Source: Anaerolineaceae bacterium (GTDB lineage Bacteria > Chloroflexota > Anaerolineae > Aggregatilineales > Phototrophicaceae). From it: a DNA stretch of 64,000 nucleotides. Of this stretch, positions 43,698-52,817 are shown one piece after another. The translations under genes and the position numbers were made by a program. The stretch is taken from positions 62,001 to 126,000 of the forward strand of contig JACKCH010000012.1 in the NCBI GenBank assembly GCA_020634115.1. The letters run 5' to 3'. Position 1 is the first letter of the stretch, and each line of letters begins with the position of its first letter. The notes below the pieces were generated by a model. That model saw only the letters and a program-made list of their open reading frames with translations, had not been told where the DNA came from and made no database searches.

Positions 43698-45014
43698 TTA
43701 CCCGAATTTTTCTGTGAGTAAATCTTCCAGTGTGGGTGTCCCAATCACCTGCAATTCGTAGCGCACCCGCTCCATCGGCAGTTTGACGTTAATCACCCGC
43801 CGCAAGTCAATCGGTGTTGCCACAATCACCAGGTCGGCGTCGGAAGCGTTGATCGTCGCTTCGAGTTCTGACATCTGTTTGGCGCCGTAGCCCATTGCCG
43901 GGAGGATGGTTCCGGTATGGGGGTATTTGCGGTAGGTATTCACAATCGAACCCACCGCGAACGGGCGCGGGTCAATCAGTTCCGCCGCGCCGAAGCGCTG
44001 GGCTGCCACCACCCCCGCGCCATAGGTCATTTCCCCGTGAGTCAGCGTCGGGCCATCCTCAACCACCAGCACCCGTTTGCCGCGAATCGCCTCTGGATGA
44101 TCCACAAAAATCGGGGATGCCCCTTCCAGCACCAGCGCGGTGGGGTTCACTGCCTGAATATTCTTCCGAACAGCCAGGATGTTCTCGTAGTCCGCTGTAT
44201 CCACCTTGTTGATGAGCGCCACATCGGCCATTCGGAGATTCACTTCACCCGGATAGTAGGCCAGCTCATGGCCGGGACGGTGCGGGTCAACCACCACGAT
44301 ATGATAGTCGGACTGGTAGAAGGGCAGGTCGTTGTTGCCGCCGTCCCACACAATCACATCGGCTTCTTCTTCGGCCTTGCGCAGAATCTTCTCGTAATCC
44401 ACCCCGGCGTAAATCACCGCGCCCCGGTCAATGTAGGGTTCGTACTCTTCTCGCTCCTCAATCGTGCATTCATACTCATCCAGGTCGTCATACTCGGCGA
44501 AACGCTGCACCTGTTGGGCGATCAAATTCCCGTAGGGCATCGGGTGACGGACGGCCACGACCTTCAGCCCGAAGGACTGTAGAATCGTCACGATCTGGCG
44601 CGAAGTCTGGCTTTTCCCGCTCCCAGTGCGCACGGCGCACACCGAAACAATGGGCTTAGTGCTTTTGATCTGTGTCGCCGCCGCGCCCAACAGCCGGAAA
44701 TCCGCCCCGCAGGCCATCACCTGGGACGCCTTGTGCATGATATAGGCGTGCGAAACATCGCTGTACGAAAAAACGACCTGTTCAATCTGGTGTTCACGAA
44801 TCAGGTCGTCCAAGTCTTTCTCATCCTTAATCGGGATACCCTGGGGATACAGATCACCGGCCAGTTCTCTTGGATACAACCGGCCTTCAATCCCCGGTAT
44901 CTGGGTGGCGGTGAAGGCTACCACCTCATATTGCTCGTTGTTGCGGAAATAGACATTAAAGTTGTGGAAGTCACGTCCAGCCGCGCCCATAATGAGCGTG
45001 CGTATGCGTTGCAT
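43698..45014 (-). CDS. P-loop GTPase of the cyclic 2,3-diphosphoglycerate synthetase family
   Basis: The 438-residue protein has a Rossmann-like N-terminal domain (RTLIMGAAGRDFHNFNVYFR), a P-loop (VSVCAVRTGSGKSQTSRQIV, about residues 122-141), and DVIVWDGGNNDLPFYQSDYH. This layout matches cyclic 2,3-diphosphoglycerate synthetase of hyperthermophilic methanogens and its bacterial relatives, whose role is not established. In archaea the enzyme makes the compatible solute cDPG from 2,3-DPG with ATP. The ATG at 45014 is supported by AAGGAG upstream and by family start position; the frame is open to 45077. It is not in an operon with glycolytic genes. Confidence 0.75.
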   Translation of the reverse strand: MQRIRTLIMGAAGRDFHNFNVYFRNNEQYEVVAFTATQIPGIEGRLYPRELAGDLYPQGIPIKDEKDLDDLIREHQIEQVVFSYSDVSHAYIMHKASQVMACGADFRLLGAAATQIKSTKPIVSVCAVRTGSGKSQTSRQIVTILQSFGLKVVAVRHPMPYGNLIAQQVQRFAEYDDLDEYECTIEEREEYEPYIDRGAVIYAGVDYEKILRKAEEEADVIVWDGGNNDLPFYQSDYHIVVVDPHRPGHELAYYPGEVNLRMADVALINKVDTADYENILAVRKNIQAVNPTALVLEGASPIFVDHPEAIRGKRVLVVEDGPTLTHGEMTYGAGVVAAQRFGAAELIDPRPFAVGSIVNTYRKYPHTGTILPAMGYGAKQMSELEATINASDADLVIVATPIDLRRVINVKLPMERVRYELQVIGTPTLEDLLTEKFG

Positions 45015-45322
45015 GGGTAAAAAATCTCCTTTGAATAGGGTTTCCATAGCTGCCATTATCCCAAATGGCATAACCACCTGCGGAACTTATCCTAACCGGA
45101 AACAGGCCAATCAAACCAGTGAATGGTATCGTTACTGGTGGGTGTGGTTTGTCCTTATTTGGGGGCATCGCCAGAAAGGGAACATCCTCTGCAGACGAGA
45201 TGCACCACTCACTGGCAGAGGATGATCGAGGAGTAAAGCATCTTTACCATACCATGAGTGCTTGCTCTGCGTCGTCCCCCTAAAGGAGGATCAAGAGGGG
45301 ACACAAGGGGTGATAAGGGTGG
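45015..45322. other. Intergenic region with a 10-bp inverted repeat
   Basis: About 308 bases between two minus-strand genes. A perfect inverted repeat, CATCCTCTGC (45183-45192) and GCAGAGGATG (45215-45224) with a 22-base spacer, could be an operator or terminator. GTCCCC (45273) and GGGGAC (45296-45301) form another possible hairpin downstream of the LuxR gene. No gene seen. Confidence 0.45.
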
Positions 45323-47977
45323 TTAGAGGAGCGAGAGTTCCCGCGCTCGCGTCGTGGCCTGAGTCCGGTTGGACACATTTAGCTTGCGATAGATTTTCTT
45401 GACATGTGTTTTCACGGTACTCATGGCGACAACTAGTTCCCCCGCGATCTCCTGGTTCGACAGGCCGTTCATTATCAATTGGAGGACTTCCAGTTCGCGC
45501 TCACTCAGCGGGTCTATCAGTGGTTGGGTGTCGCCGTCCGGGTGTGACGACATCCCGCCAAAAGCGCCTAGCAGCTTCCCGACGTATCCTGGCAGGATGC
45601 CACGCGAGGCCGCGTGGCGCAGGAGTGTCGCCATCGGCTTGCCCATGTCCACAAACAGGCGGATAAACCCGCCGACTTCCGCCAGTGTTAAGACCCGTTC
45701 CAGGCGGTCTAATGCCTGCTCGGTGTCGTCCTGCACCTGCCATGCCAGCGCCTCCAGCGCCCCAGCCTGGATGACCGCATAGGTGCGCCCGGTGCGTTCG
45801 GCCTTCGCCCGCAGTGTTGCCAGCAGCGGGAGTGCCTGTTTCGCCTCTCCCCGGAGCATGGCGATATGTGCCAGGGTCAGATAGTCCGTTTCCCGCAAAA
45901 AGTCGGGTTCATCGGCCAGTGTCAGCCCGCTTTTCTGCATCCAGTGGAAGGCCGTTTCCACATTGCCATGCAACAGCCACAAACGTGCCCGGTAGGTGAT
46001 AATCCGCTCCGCCATGCGTTTGAGGTTGGCGCGTTGGGCGAGCTGCTCCGCGTGGGTGTTCATGGTGATCGCCCCGTCAATATCTTGTTGGGCGAGTTTG
46101 ATGCAGGCCAGATGGATATACCCTCGGATAGGTGCTTCCAGGTTGCCCAATGCCTGGCACTGGTCAATCCCGGCGTGAAGGTGTTCGGCGGCGGCTTCCA
46201 GATCGCTCCATTCGTACAGCAGGAATCCCAGCCCGATGTGTGCCGTCCCCGCAATCGGAAAAGAAATCTGACTCTGTTCGGCGCGTTGCAGCGCCTGTTG
46301 GAAGGTCTGGGCCGCCTGCTGGAGATGCCCCTGGTGAATCAGCACGCGCCCCTGGTTGTAGATGGCGATAATGGCAGTGAAGGCATTCCCACTGGCTTCG
46401 GCCAGAATCACCGCGTCGGTTAGATATTCTCCGGCGCTATCCATATCACCTTGCTCGACGTGGGCTACGCCCAACCCCAGCAAAGTCGTGCTGCGCCAGG
46501 CCCGCATGTCGTCGGGGAGCAGACTTAACGCCTCATTGGATAGGGTAATGGCCCGTTGCAGATGTTCTTCCCGCAGGGCATAAGCCGCGCGCACCGCTGC
46601 CAGGATGCCCCGGCCAGGGTTCGCCGCTTCGGTCAGGAGCGATTCAGCTTGGTTGAGGAGATCATGGGCAAGCTGAAGGTCGTTGGCGGTGAAGAACAAC
46701 GCCCATGCTCTGAGCAGGCACAGCATGGGATTGATTTGGAACACCTGTTGGGGCAGGGCGTTCAGCCAATCGTGCAAAGTCGTGATTGCCCCCGTTACCC
46801 ACATATTTTCGGCCTGGGCAACGATTAGCTCGACAGCATACTCATAGGCTTCAGCCGCCAGCGCATGTTCCACCGCCGCCCGGTATTCACGGATGCTGGC
46901 ATACCATTCGGCGGCCTGACGGTGGGATTGGATGGCTACATCCCGCTGCTGGTGCAGGCGGGTGAGCAAAAATTCGCGGAGCATCCGATGATAACGGTAA
47001 GCAGGGGGATTGCCTTCCTGAACCACCATTACCAGGTTCAGGCTTTCCAGCAGATCGAGCATGGTATGGCTGGCTTCCGCTCCGCTTACGGTGGCACATA
47101 CCGGGGCTGTGAGATGTTCCAGCACTGCCGTTCTGACCATGAAGTTCTGTAGAGCGGGGTGCAAGGGCGCAAACACCTCTTCCCGCAGGTATTCCATCAC
47201 GAAGCGATGTGAACTCCCGAAAGGATGGGCGTACCGCTGCTCTGGGAGCGCCAGGGCGACCAGCCGGATGCCAGTAATCCACCCCTCAGCATGTTCGTGA
47301 ACCTGCCGGATGTCGTCACCCTGCCGGGCGTCTCCCTGAAAAAAATGCTGTGTCTCTTCAAAGGAGAAGCGTAAATCGGCCATCCGTAATTCAGTCAGTT
47401 TCCCGGATGCCCGTATCCGCGCCAGTGACAGGGGTGGTCTTGTCCGACTCGCGATGACAAGGTGGAAATTTTCGGGCGCATGTTCCAGCAAAAAAGTGAC
47501 GCTCTGGTGAATCGCACTGGATTCTATGCAGTGATAGTTATCCAGTATAAGGTGAAAGACCGTGTCATACTGGGCAATTTCATTAATCAGGGCGGTGATG
47601 AGTGGTTCAGCCGGGGAGGTTGCCAGGGTGGGTAGGAAGCCCGCCGCCGTTTTCCCGATGTGGGCCTCGCTGGTCTGGATGGCGGTCAGCACATAACGCC
47701 AGAACTGGTGGGCATCGTTATCGTTTGCGTCCAGCGTGACCCAGGCGGTGGTCTCGCGGTTTTCCAGCGACCACTGCGACAGGAGCGTCGTTTTTCCCCA
47801 GCCTGCCGGGGCCGTGATAAGAGTCAGGGTGCTGCCGAATCCCTGGTATATCCGCTGGGAGAGATGCGGGCGTGCGATCAGGTCGTGATGTCCCTGGGGG
47901 ATGTCTAACTTGGTCGTGATAAGCTGGTTCACGTCATGTACAAAATGGTCAGCCAGGTAACGCCTTGCTGTGACCAT
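45323..47977 (-). CDS. MalT-type LuxR-family transcriptional regulator (STAND ATPase-TPR-HTH)
   Basis: The 884-residue regulator has an N-terminal STAND-type ATPase domain with P-loop APAGWGKTTLLSQW (about residue 55), a winged-helix and TPR-rich middle (about residues 330-780), and a C-terminal LuxR HTH (LSERELEVLQLIMNGLSNQE, then STVKTHVKKIYRKLNVSNRT). It belongs to the MalT group, which assembles on ligand binding and activates transcription. The ATG at 47977 has a perfect AGGAGG five bases upstream. It is divergent from the NuoEF gene and may control that operon; the ligand is unknown. Confidence 0.9.
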   Translation of the reverse strand: MVTARRYLADHFVHDVNQLITTKLDIPQGHHDLIARPHLSQRIYQGFGSTLTLITAPAGWGKTTLLSQWSLENRETTAWVTLDANDNDAHQFWRYVLTAIQTSEAHIGKTAAGFLPTLATSPAEPLITALINEIAQYDTVFHLILDNYHCIESSAIHQSVTFLLEHAPENFHLVIASRTRPPLSLARIRASGKLTELRMADLRFSFEETQHFFQGDARQGDDIRQVHEHAEGWITGIRLVALALPEQRYAHPFGSSHRFVMEYLREEVFAPLHPALQNFMVRTAVLEHLTAPVCATVSGAEASHTMLDLLESLNLVMVVQEGNPPAYRYHRMLREFLLTRLHQQRDVAIQSHRQAAEWYASIREYRAAVEHALAAEAYEYAVELIVAQAENMWVTGAITTLHDWLNALPQQVFQINPMLCLLRAWALFFTANDLQLAHDLLNQAESLLTEAANPGRGILAAVRAAYALREEHLQRAITLSNEALSLLPDDMRAWRSTTLLGLGVAHVEQGDMDSAGEYLTDAVILAEASGNAFTAIIAIYNQGRVLIHQGHLQQAAQTFQQALQRAEQSQISFPIAGTAHIGLGFLLYEWSDLEAAAEHLHAGIDQCQALGNLEAPIRGYIHLACIKLAQQDIDGAITMNTHAEQLAQRANLKRMAERIITYRARLWLLHGNVETAFHWMQKSGLTLADEPDFLRETDYLTLAHIAMLRGEAKQALPLLATLRAKAERTGRTYAVIQAGALEALAWQVQDDTEQALDRLERVLTLAEVGGFIRLFVDMGKPMATLLRHAASRGILPGYVGKLLGAFGGMSSHPDGDTQPLIDPLSERELEVLQLIMNGLSNQEIAGELVVAMSTVKTHVKKIYRKLNVSNRTQATTRARELSLL

Positions 47978-48311
47978 TATGCCTCCTGGAAATCCCTTAT
48001 CCACTCATGTCATTAGTACACCGGTCCCTGACCTGAGGTTTGATTTGATTACGCAGTCTTATGCCTTCTTTACGGTTGAAAGCGGTATTTTCTCGTCACA
48101 TGTGGCAGCAACCGGCCTGCACAGTTTTATATTTATCTGAGCAAAATCAGGATTTTGGGGTAGAATCGCGGTCTGTGGCGTGATGGCGTTGGGCAACGTG
48201 GCTCTCCGTGTACGGCAGTGGAAAGCGATGAGAAGGTGAGTCTTTCTTGCATGGGGCTTTCCAAATGCAGTAGAGTAGAAATGCAAAAGGTATTTTTTAA
48301 GGGTATGATCA
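47978..48311. other. Divergent intergenic region before the NuoEF operon
   Basis: About 334 bases. GGAAAGC (48220-48226) and GCTTTCC (48256-48262) could form a hairpin in the NuoEF leader, about 50 bases before its start. The AT-rich part near 48125-48160 is a likely promoter area. I see no gene, and no riboswitch that I can name. Confidence 0.4.
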
Positions 48312-50018
48312 ATGGTTAATTTGGATTCTATTCTGGATGGTTATACCGGGCATGGGCGTGACGCGCTCCTGCCGGTTTTATGGGAGGTGCAAACGGCCTA
48401 CGGGTATATCAGCCTGGATGTGGTGCAGGCTATTTCTCACGCGCTGCGGATCCCCGCCACTGAAATTTACGGTGTGGTCGAATTTTATTCGCTGTTCCAC
48501 ACTGAGCCAACCGGCGAGACGGTGATTCACGTTTGCACAAATCCTTCGTGTGGCGCAGCAGGGGCGGACGCAGTATTGGCAGGGGTGTGCGAGCGCCTGG
48601 GTATCCAACCGGGCGAAACTAGCTCTGATGGACGGTATACGGTGCTGTCTGCGCCGTGTCTCGGCCTGTGTGAACACGCTCCAGCGGCGTTGGTGAGTCA
48701 GCGTGGGGTCGGAGAGCAGGGTGTTGCTCCTGCTCGCGTTGATGATCTGTTGGCGGGTGTGTTCCCGCTTTACGCCCCGGTGATTGGCGGCGAACCGCTG
48801 GTTTTGCTGGATGGCCTGCAACCAGACCGTGCGCAATCGCTGGCCGAATACGGGGATTACGCGGCTTTGCGTCATGCTCTGACCGGCTTATCCCCAGATA
48901 CTGTGATTGAAACGGTAGAACAGTCGAATCTGATCGGACGGGGTGGGGCGGCGTTCCCCACCGGGCGCAAATGGCGCTTCACCCGGCAGTCCGCGAACAC
49001 CCCGCGCTATGTGGTGTGCAATGCGGATGAGAGTGAACCCGGCACATTCAAAGATCGGGTACTGTTAGAAGGCCGCCCGCATCTCTTATTGGAGGGTATG
49101 GCGTTATGCGGGTATGCGATTGGCGCGGCGCAGGGCTACCTGTTTATCCGAGGAGAATATCCTGAAGCGGCGCGGCGGATGGCGGGTGCGATTACCGAAG
49201 CCGAGGCCGCCGGACTGCTTGGGGAGAACATTCTTGGCACGGACTTTTCGTTTCAGGTTGAAATCCGGCGCGGTGGCGGGGCGTATATCTGCGGTGAAGA
49301 AACCGCTTTGTTCGAGGCGATTGAGGGTAAGCGCGGTTTCCCGCGTATCAAGCCGCCGTTCCCGACCACGCACGGATTGTTCGGCCAGCCGACTGTCGTG
49401 AATAACGTAGAAACATTGTGTACCGTTCCGGGTATCGTCCGGCATGGAGCAGACTGGTTCCGCCAGTGGGGGACCGAGCGCAGCGCCGGGACAAAACTCG
49501 TCTCGGTCAGTGGGCATGTGCAGCGCCCTGGGGTATATGAGATCATCCCCGGCATGACGCTGCGTCACCTGCTGGAGTCCCTTTGCGGTGGGATCACCGG
49601 GAATTTGCAAACCGTGTTGATGGGCGGCGCGGCGGGCACATTCCTCACGCCGGATCATTTGGATACGCGCCTGACCTTTGAGGATTTATCGGCCATCGGC
49701 GGCACATTCGGCTCCGGCGCGATTATGGTGTTCAACGACACGGTGGATATACGCGATGTTTTGCAGCGGTTGGGGCATTTCTTCCAGCATGAAAGCTGTG
49801 GGAAGTGTTTCCCGTGCCAGCTTGGCACGCAGCGCCAAATGGAAATCCTGGATCGCCTGGATGCCCTGCTGATGGGGGATGCGGAACGGTTGCAGGACAT
49901 TGGGTTGACGATGACCGAGGCTTCACTGTGCGGCCTGGGGCAAACAGCGGCTTCGGCGGTTCTGAGTGCGATGCGTATCTGGCCGGAAATATTTGCCAAT
50001 CGGGAGGGAGTCCGATGA
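48312..50018 (+). CDS. NuoE-NuoF fusion: NADH-binding diaphorase subunit
   Basis: The 568-residue protein fuses a NuoE-like thioredoxin-fold domain (residues 1 to about 150, 2Fe-2S ligands in HVCTNPSCGAAG and SAPCLGLCEHAPA) to NuoF (about 170-568: FMN/NADH site LIGRGGAAFPTGRKW, SLBB domain, and [4Fe-4S] ESCGKCFPCQLGT with a later Cys in SLCGLGQ). Such fusions serve NAD-dependent formate dehydrogenases and hydrogenases as well as complex I. No other nuo genes are present, and fdhD follows two genes on, so a role in formate oxidation is favoured. ATGA overlap with the next gene. Confidence 0.9.
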   Translation: MVNLDSILDGYTGHGRDALLPVLWEVQTAYGYISLDVVQAISHALRIPATEIYGVVEFYSLFHTEPTGETVIHVCTNPSCGAAGADAVLAGVCERLGIQPGETSSDGRYTVLSAPCLGLCEHAPAALVSQRGVGEQGVAPARVDDLLAGVFPLYAPVIGGEPLVLLDGLQPDRAQSLAEYGDYAALRHALTGLSPDTVIETVEQSNLIGRGGAAFPTGRKWRFTRQSANTPRYVVCNADESEPGTFKDRVLLEGRPHLLLEGMALCGYAIGAAQGYLFIRGEYPEAARRMAGAITEAEAAGLLGENILGTDFSFQVEIRRGGGAYICGEETALFEAIEGKRGFPRIKPPFPTTHGLFGQPTVVNNVETLCTVPGIVRHGADWFRQWGTERSAGTKLVSVSGHVQRPGVYEIIPGMTLRHLLESLCGGITGNLQTVLMGGAAGTFLTPDHLDTRLTFEDLSAIGGTFGSGAIMVFNDTVDIRDVLQRLGHFFQHESCGKCFPCQLGTQRQMEILDRLDALLMGDAERLQDIGLTMTEASLCGLGQTAASAVLSAMRIWPEIFANREGVR

Positions 50019-50722
50019 GCGAAAAAATGATTACCCTGACAATTGACGGTCAGCCGGTCACGGTGCCGGAAGGGACAACTATTCTGGAAGCCGCCCGGCA
50101 GATCGAGAAAGACATTCCGATTATTTGTTACCATGATGCGACGACCTCAAACGGCCTGTGTCGTCTGTGTGTGGTGGATGTCAATAAGGGACGCCTGTTA
50201 CAACCGGCGTGCGTGGCGCAATGTCAGGAGGGCGCGGCCATCGAAACGCATAACGAACGGGTTGAGCGCAGCCGCCGGACGATTCTGGAGATGCTCGATT
50301 CGGCGGTGGATTTGAGTCAAGCGCCTGAGATTCAGGCGCAGTTTCACGACTATCAGGCCGACCCGGAGCGATTTCCCGGTGCGAAACGCCGCGACCATGT
50401 CGAACTGGATGATAATCCGTTTTATATCCGCGACTATAGCCAGTGCGTGCTGTGCTGGCGCTGTGTGCAGGTCTGTGCGGAAGACGCCCAGTATACGTTT
50501 GCGCTGACGCTGGGTGAACGCGGCTTTGATACGCATGTTACGACGCTGTTTGACCTGGGCATGATGGACTCGCCCTGTGTTTTTTGTGGGCAGTGCGTGG
50601 GGATATGCCCTACCGGGGCGCTCAAACCGAAGGTGGAGTGGGGGCTGGAACAAGGGTTTTCAGCGGATGAAATTCGGCAGATGACGCGCCGTCCACGCCG
50701 GAAGCCGGAGGCCGAGTCGTAA
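50015..50722 (+). CDS. NuoG/FdhA N-terminal-like iron-sulfur protein (2Fe-2S + 2[4Fe-4S])
   Basis: The 235-residue protein starts with a 2Fe-2S ferredoxin domain (EGTTILEAARQIEKDIPIIC ... GLCRLCVVDV ... PACVAQC), then two ferredoxin-type [4Fe-4S] sites (CVLCWRCVQVCAEDAQY and CVFCGQCVGICPTGAL). This equals the N-terminal electron-transfer part of NuoG, HydA or FdhA, but stops before any catalytic domain. It probably bridges the diaphorase to a separate catalytic subunit. The ATG at 50015 overlaps the NuoEF stop and has GGAGG upstream. Confidence 0.88.
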   Translation: MSEKMITLTIDGQPVTVPEGTTILEAARQIEKDIPIICYHDATTSNGLCRLCVVDVNKGRLLQPACVAQCQEGAAIETHNERVERSRRTILEMLDSAVDLSQAPEIQAQFHDYQADPERFPGAKRRDHVELDDNPFYIRDYSQCVLCWRCVQVCAEDAQYTFALTLGERGFDTHVTTLFDLGMMDSPCVFCGQCVGICPTGALKPKVEWGLEQGFSADEIRQMTRRPRRKPEAES

Positions 50723-50727
50723 TCGTT

Positions 50728-51531
50728 ATGGATATGCCGCAGCCTGGGGTTACGCCTCATACCTATTGGTTGGTACAAAACGAGAATGCCGAACCAGTGG
50801 AAGGGGGGGTAATTGAGGAATCCCTCATCAGCGTCTATGTGAACGGTCAGGAAGTTGTGACGGTGATGTGCAGTCCGCTCGACCAGGAGGCGCTGGCGGT
50901 TGGCTTTCTCTATAACGAAGGCGTGATCGCCTCGGCTGCGGATGTTGGACTGGTACAGGCGAATGTTTTTTGTACGGTGGTGGATGTCCTGCTCAAAGAC
51001 ACTTTTAGCTTGACGCCCCGTCGGATGATTATTACATCGGGGTGTGGTGGTGGCGTCACCTGGCAGGATTTGAGCGCAGCGCACCCGGCGCTCGAGACGG
51101 ATTTCACGACTTCGCCCCCGGTGATTTCAGACCGGATGCGCGATTTACAGGGTGAAGCGCGGTTGTATCATCAGGTGCGCGGCGTGCATACCGCTGGGCT
51201 GGCGGATGCCGGGCAAATACTGGTGAATGCTGAAGATGTTGGGCGGCATAACGCGGTGGACAAAGTGACCGGCAAAGCACTCCTCACCGGGATAGAGATG
51301 CAGGATAAAATATTGCTGACGAGTGGCCGGATCAGTTCGGAGATGCTGGTCAAAGCCCGGCAGATGGGCGTGCCAATGGTCATCAGCCGCACGTCGCCCA
51401 CTAGCATTTCCGTTCAGCTTGCTCAGGCATGGAATATCTGCTTGGTGGGATATGTCCGTCAGGGGGGGATGCGGATTTACACCCACCCCTGGCGATTGGG
51501 CATCGTGACTGCTGTTCCGACTAATCCATAA
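50728..51531 (+). CDS. fdhD: Formate dehydrogenase accessory sulfurtransferase FdhD
   Basis: FdhD passes sulfur to the molybdenum cofactor of formate dehydrogenase. The 267-residue protein shows EESLISVYVNGQEVVTVMCS, SPLDQEALAVGFLYNEGVI, SGCGGG (a single Cys where E. coli has CxxC, as in many other bacteria), VHTAGLADAG, EDVGRHNAVDKVTGKALL and LTSGRISSEMLVKARQMGVP. It sits six bases after the Fe-S gene. Its 3' end overlaps convergent pfkA by 11 bases. No formate dehydrogenase large subunit is in the window. Confidence 0.93.
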   Translation: MDMPQPGVTPHTYWLVQNENAEPVEGGVIEESLISVYVNGQEVVTVMCSPLDQEALAVGFLYNEGVIASAADVGLVQANVFCTVVDVLLKDTFSLTPRRMIITSGCGGGVTWQDLSAAHPALETDFTTSPPVISDRMRDLQGEARLYHQVRGVHTAGLADAGQILVNAEDVGRHNAVDKVTGKALLTGIEMQDKILLTSGRISSEMLVKARQMGVPMVISRTSPTSISVQLAQAWNICLVGYVRQGGMRIYTHPWRLGIVTAVPTNP

Positions 51532-52486
51532 TTTCCGCGAGTTCCAGCATTTCCATATCCAGGGCTTTTTTATTGGCAACGACCTCGCTGAGTGGAGTCG
51601 TGTCAATTTTCCCCTTTTTCAGCCCGACCAGAACGCCGTGTTGACCTTCTGCCAGGAAACGGACTGCTCCCGCGCCCAGCCGAGTCGCCAGTAAGCGGTC
51701 AAAGGCGCCGGGGTCGCCGCCGCGCTGGACGTGTCCGAGGGTCGTGGCACGAAGTTGAAAACCCAGGGCTTCTTTGTGCTTGTCAAAGTATTCTGCCAAT
51801 TCATCGGCGTCGTGTGCACCCTCGGCGACGACGACAATCGCATGAGCTTTACCCCGCTGGTAGGATTTCCGCAGGGTATTGGCGATTTCTTCCGGAGTCA
51901 TCTTCTTTTCCGGGATGACAATGGCTTCCGCGCCCCCCGCGATTCCGCTCATCAGTGCGAGATAGCCACAGTCGCGCCCCATGACTTCAATCAGGAAGGC
52001 ACGTTGATGGGAGGAGGCGGTGGTTTTGAGCCGGTCTATTGCTTCCAGGGCGATATTCAGGGCGGTATCTACGCCGATGGTCATTTCTGAGCCGTACAGG
52101 TCATTATCAATGGTGGATGCCACGCCGATGACTGGGAAATCCATCTGCGAAAGGGCATACGCCCCGGTCTGTGACCCGTTCCCGCCGATCACAACCAGCG
52201 CCTCAATATCCCGGCTGCGGAGTTCGCGAATGGCCTTCAGACGCCCGGCTTCGGTATGAAATTCCGGGCAGCGGGCGCTCCCCAGCATCGTGCCACCTCT
52301 TTGCATAATGCCGCTAACATCACGAGTTCCTAACAAACGAATATTACCGGCAATACAGCCGGCGTACCCGTTCTGGATGCCATAGACTTCCCAGCCGCGT
52401 TTAACGCCGCTCCGAACTACCGCGCGGATGGCCGCATTCATGCCCGGTGCGTCCCCGCCGCTGGTTAATACTGCGATACGTTTCAT
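51521..52486 (-). CDS. pfkA: 6-phosphofructokinase, ATP-type, with Asn103
   Basis: The 321-residue enzyme phosphorylates fructose 6-phosphate at the first committed step of glycolysis. Landmarks are TSGGDAPGMNAAIRAVVR at the N-terminus, GGNGSQTGA (residues 101-109), STIDNDLYGSE with catalytic Asp, EVMGRDCGYLAL and LGHVQRGGDPGAFDRLLA. Gly104 indicates ATP rather than PPi as donor. Residue 103, Asp in E. coli and important for Mg, is Asn here. AGGAG lies before the ATG. Confidence 0.93.
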   Translation of the reverse strand: MKRIAVLTSGGDAPGMNAAIRAVVRSGVKRGWEVYGIQNGYAGCIAGNIRLLGTRDVSGIMQRGGTMLGSARCPEFHTEAGRLKAIRELRSRDIEALVVIGGNGSQTGAYALSQMDFPVIGVASTIDNDLYGSEMTIGVDTALNIALEAIDRLKTTASSHQRAFLIEVMGRDCGYLALMSGIAGGAEAIVIPEKKMTPEEIANTLRKSYQRGKAHAIVVVAEGAHDADELAEYFDKHKEALGFQLRATTLGHVQRGGDPGAFDRLLATRLGAGAVRFLAEGQHGVLVGLKKGKIDTTPLSEVVANKKALDMEMLELAEIMD

Positions 52487-52817
52487 AATGTAAATCTCCT
52501 GTGCCTGATTCTATACTGATCCTATTGTACCCTGGTACAGGGCAGACGTTGCTGATAAATGTGGGTATTGGTCAGTGGTTTTCATCATGGAATGCCGGTA
52601 GAGTCATGAGACGCTTTATGTGATATAAATCGGGATCGAGTCCCCTCGACAAAGGGGGTGGTCGTCAGTTTTCAGTCATCAGTGGTCAGAAAAAGAAAAT
52701 CTGTCAATTGGAAAACTGAAAACTCGCTTTTCTGGTGTGCGTCTTGCACCGTTTATCATGACTTCATTTCACATAAGACGTATGAGAGAAAAGTATTGAG
52801 AGGGATGGTTGTTTGAT
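52487..52817. other. Intergenic region between divergent pfkA and moeA
   Basis: About 330 bases. AGTTTTCAG (52667-52675) and CTGAAAACT (52716-52724) are perfect inverted arms around a 40-base spacer that contains CAGTCATCAGTGGTCAG, a short-repeat style common in intergenic mobile relics. CCCTGGTACAGGG near 52530 is a small palindrome. No gene or named riboswitch seen. Confidence 0.45.

Noticed and set aside
48180..48311. Molybdenum-cofactor riboswitch before the NuoEF gene
   Set aside because: A hairpin is possible, but I could not match the conserved bases of the Moco motif by eye; a covariance-model search would decide.
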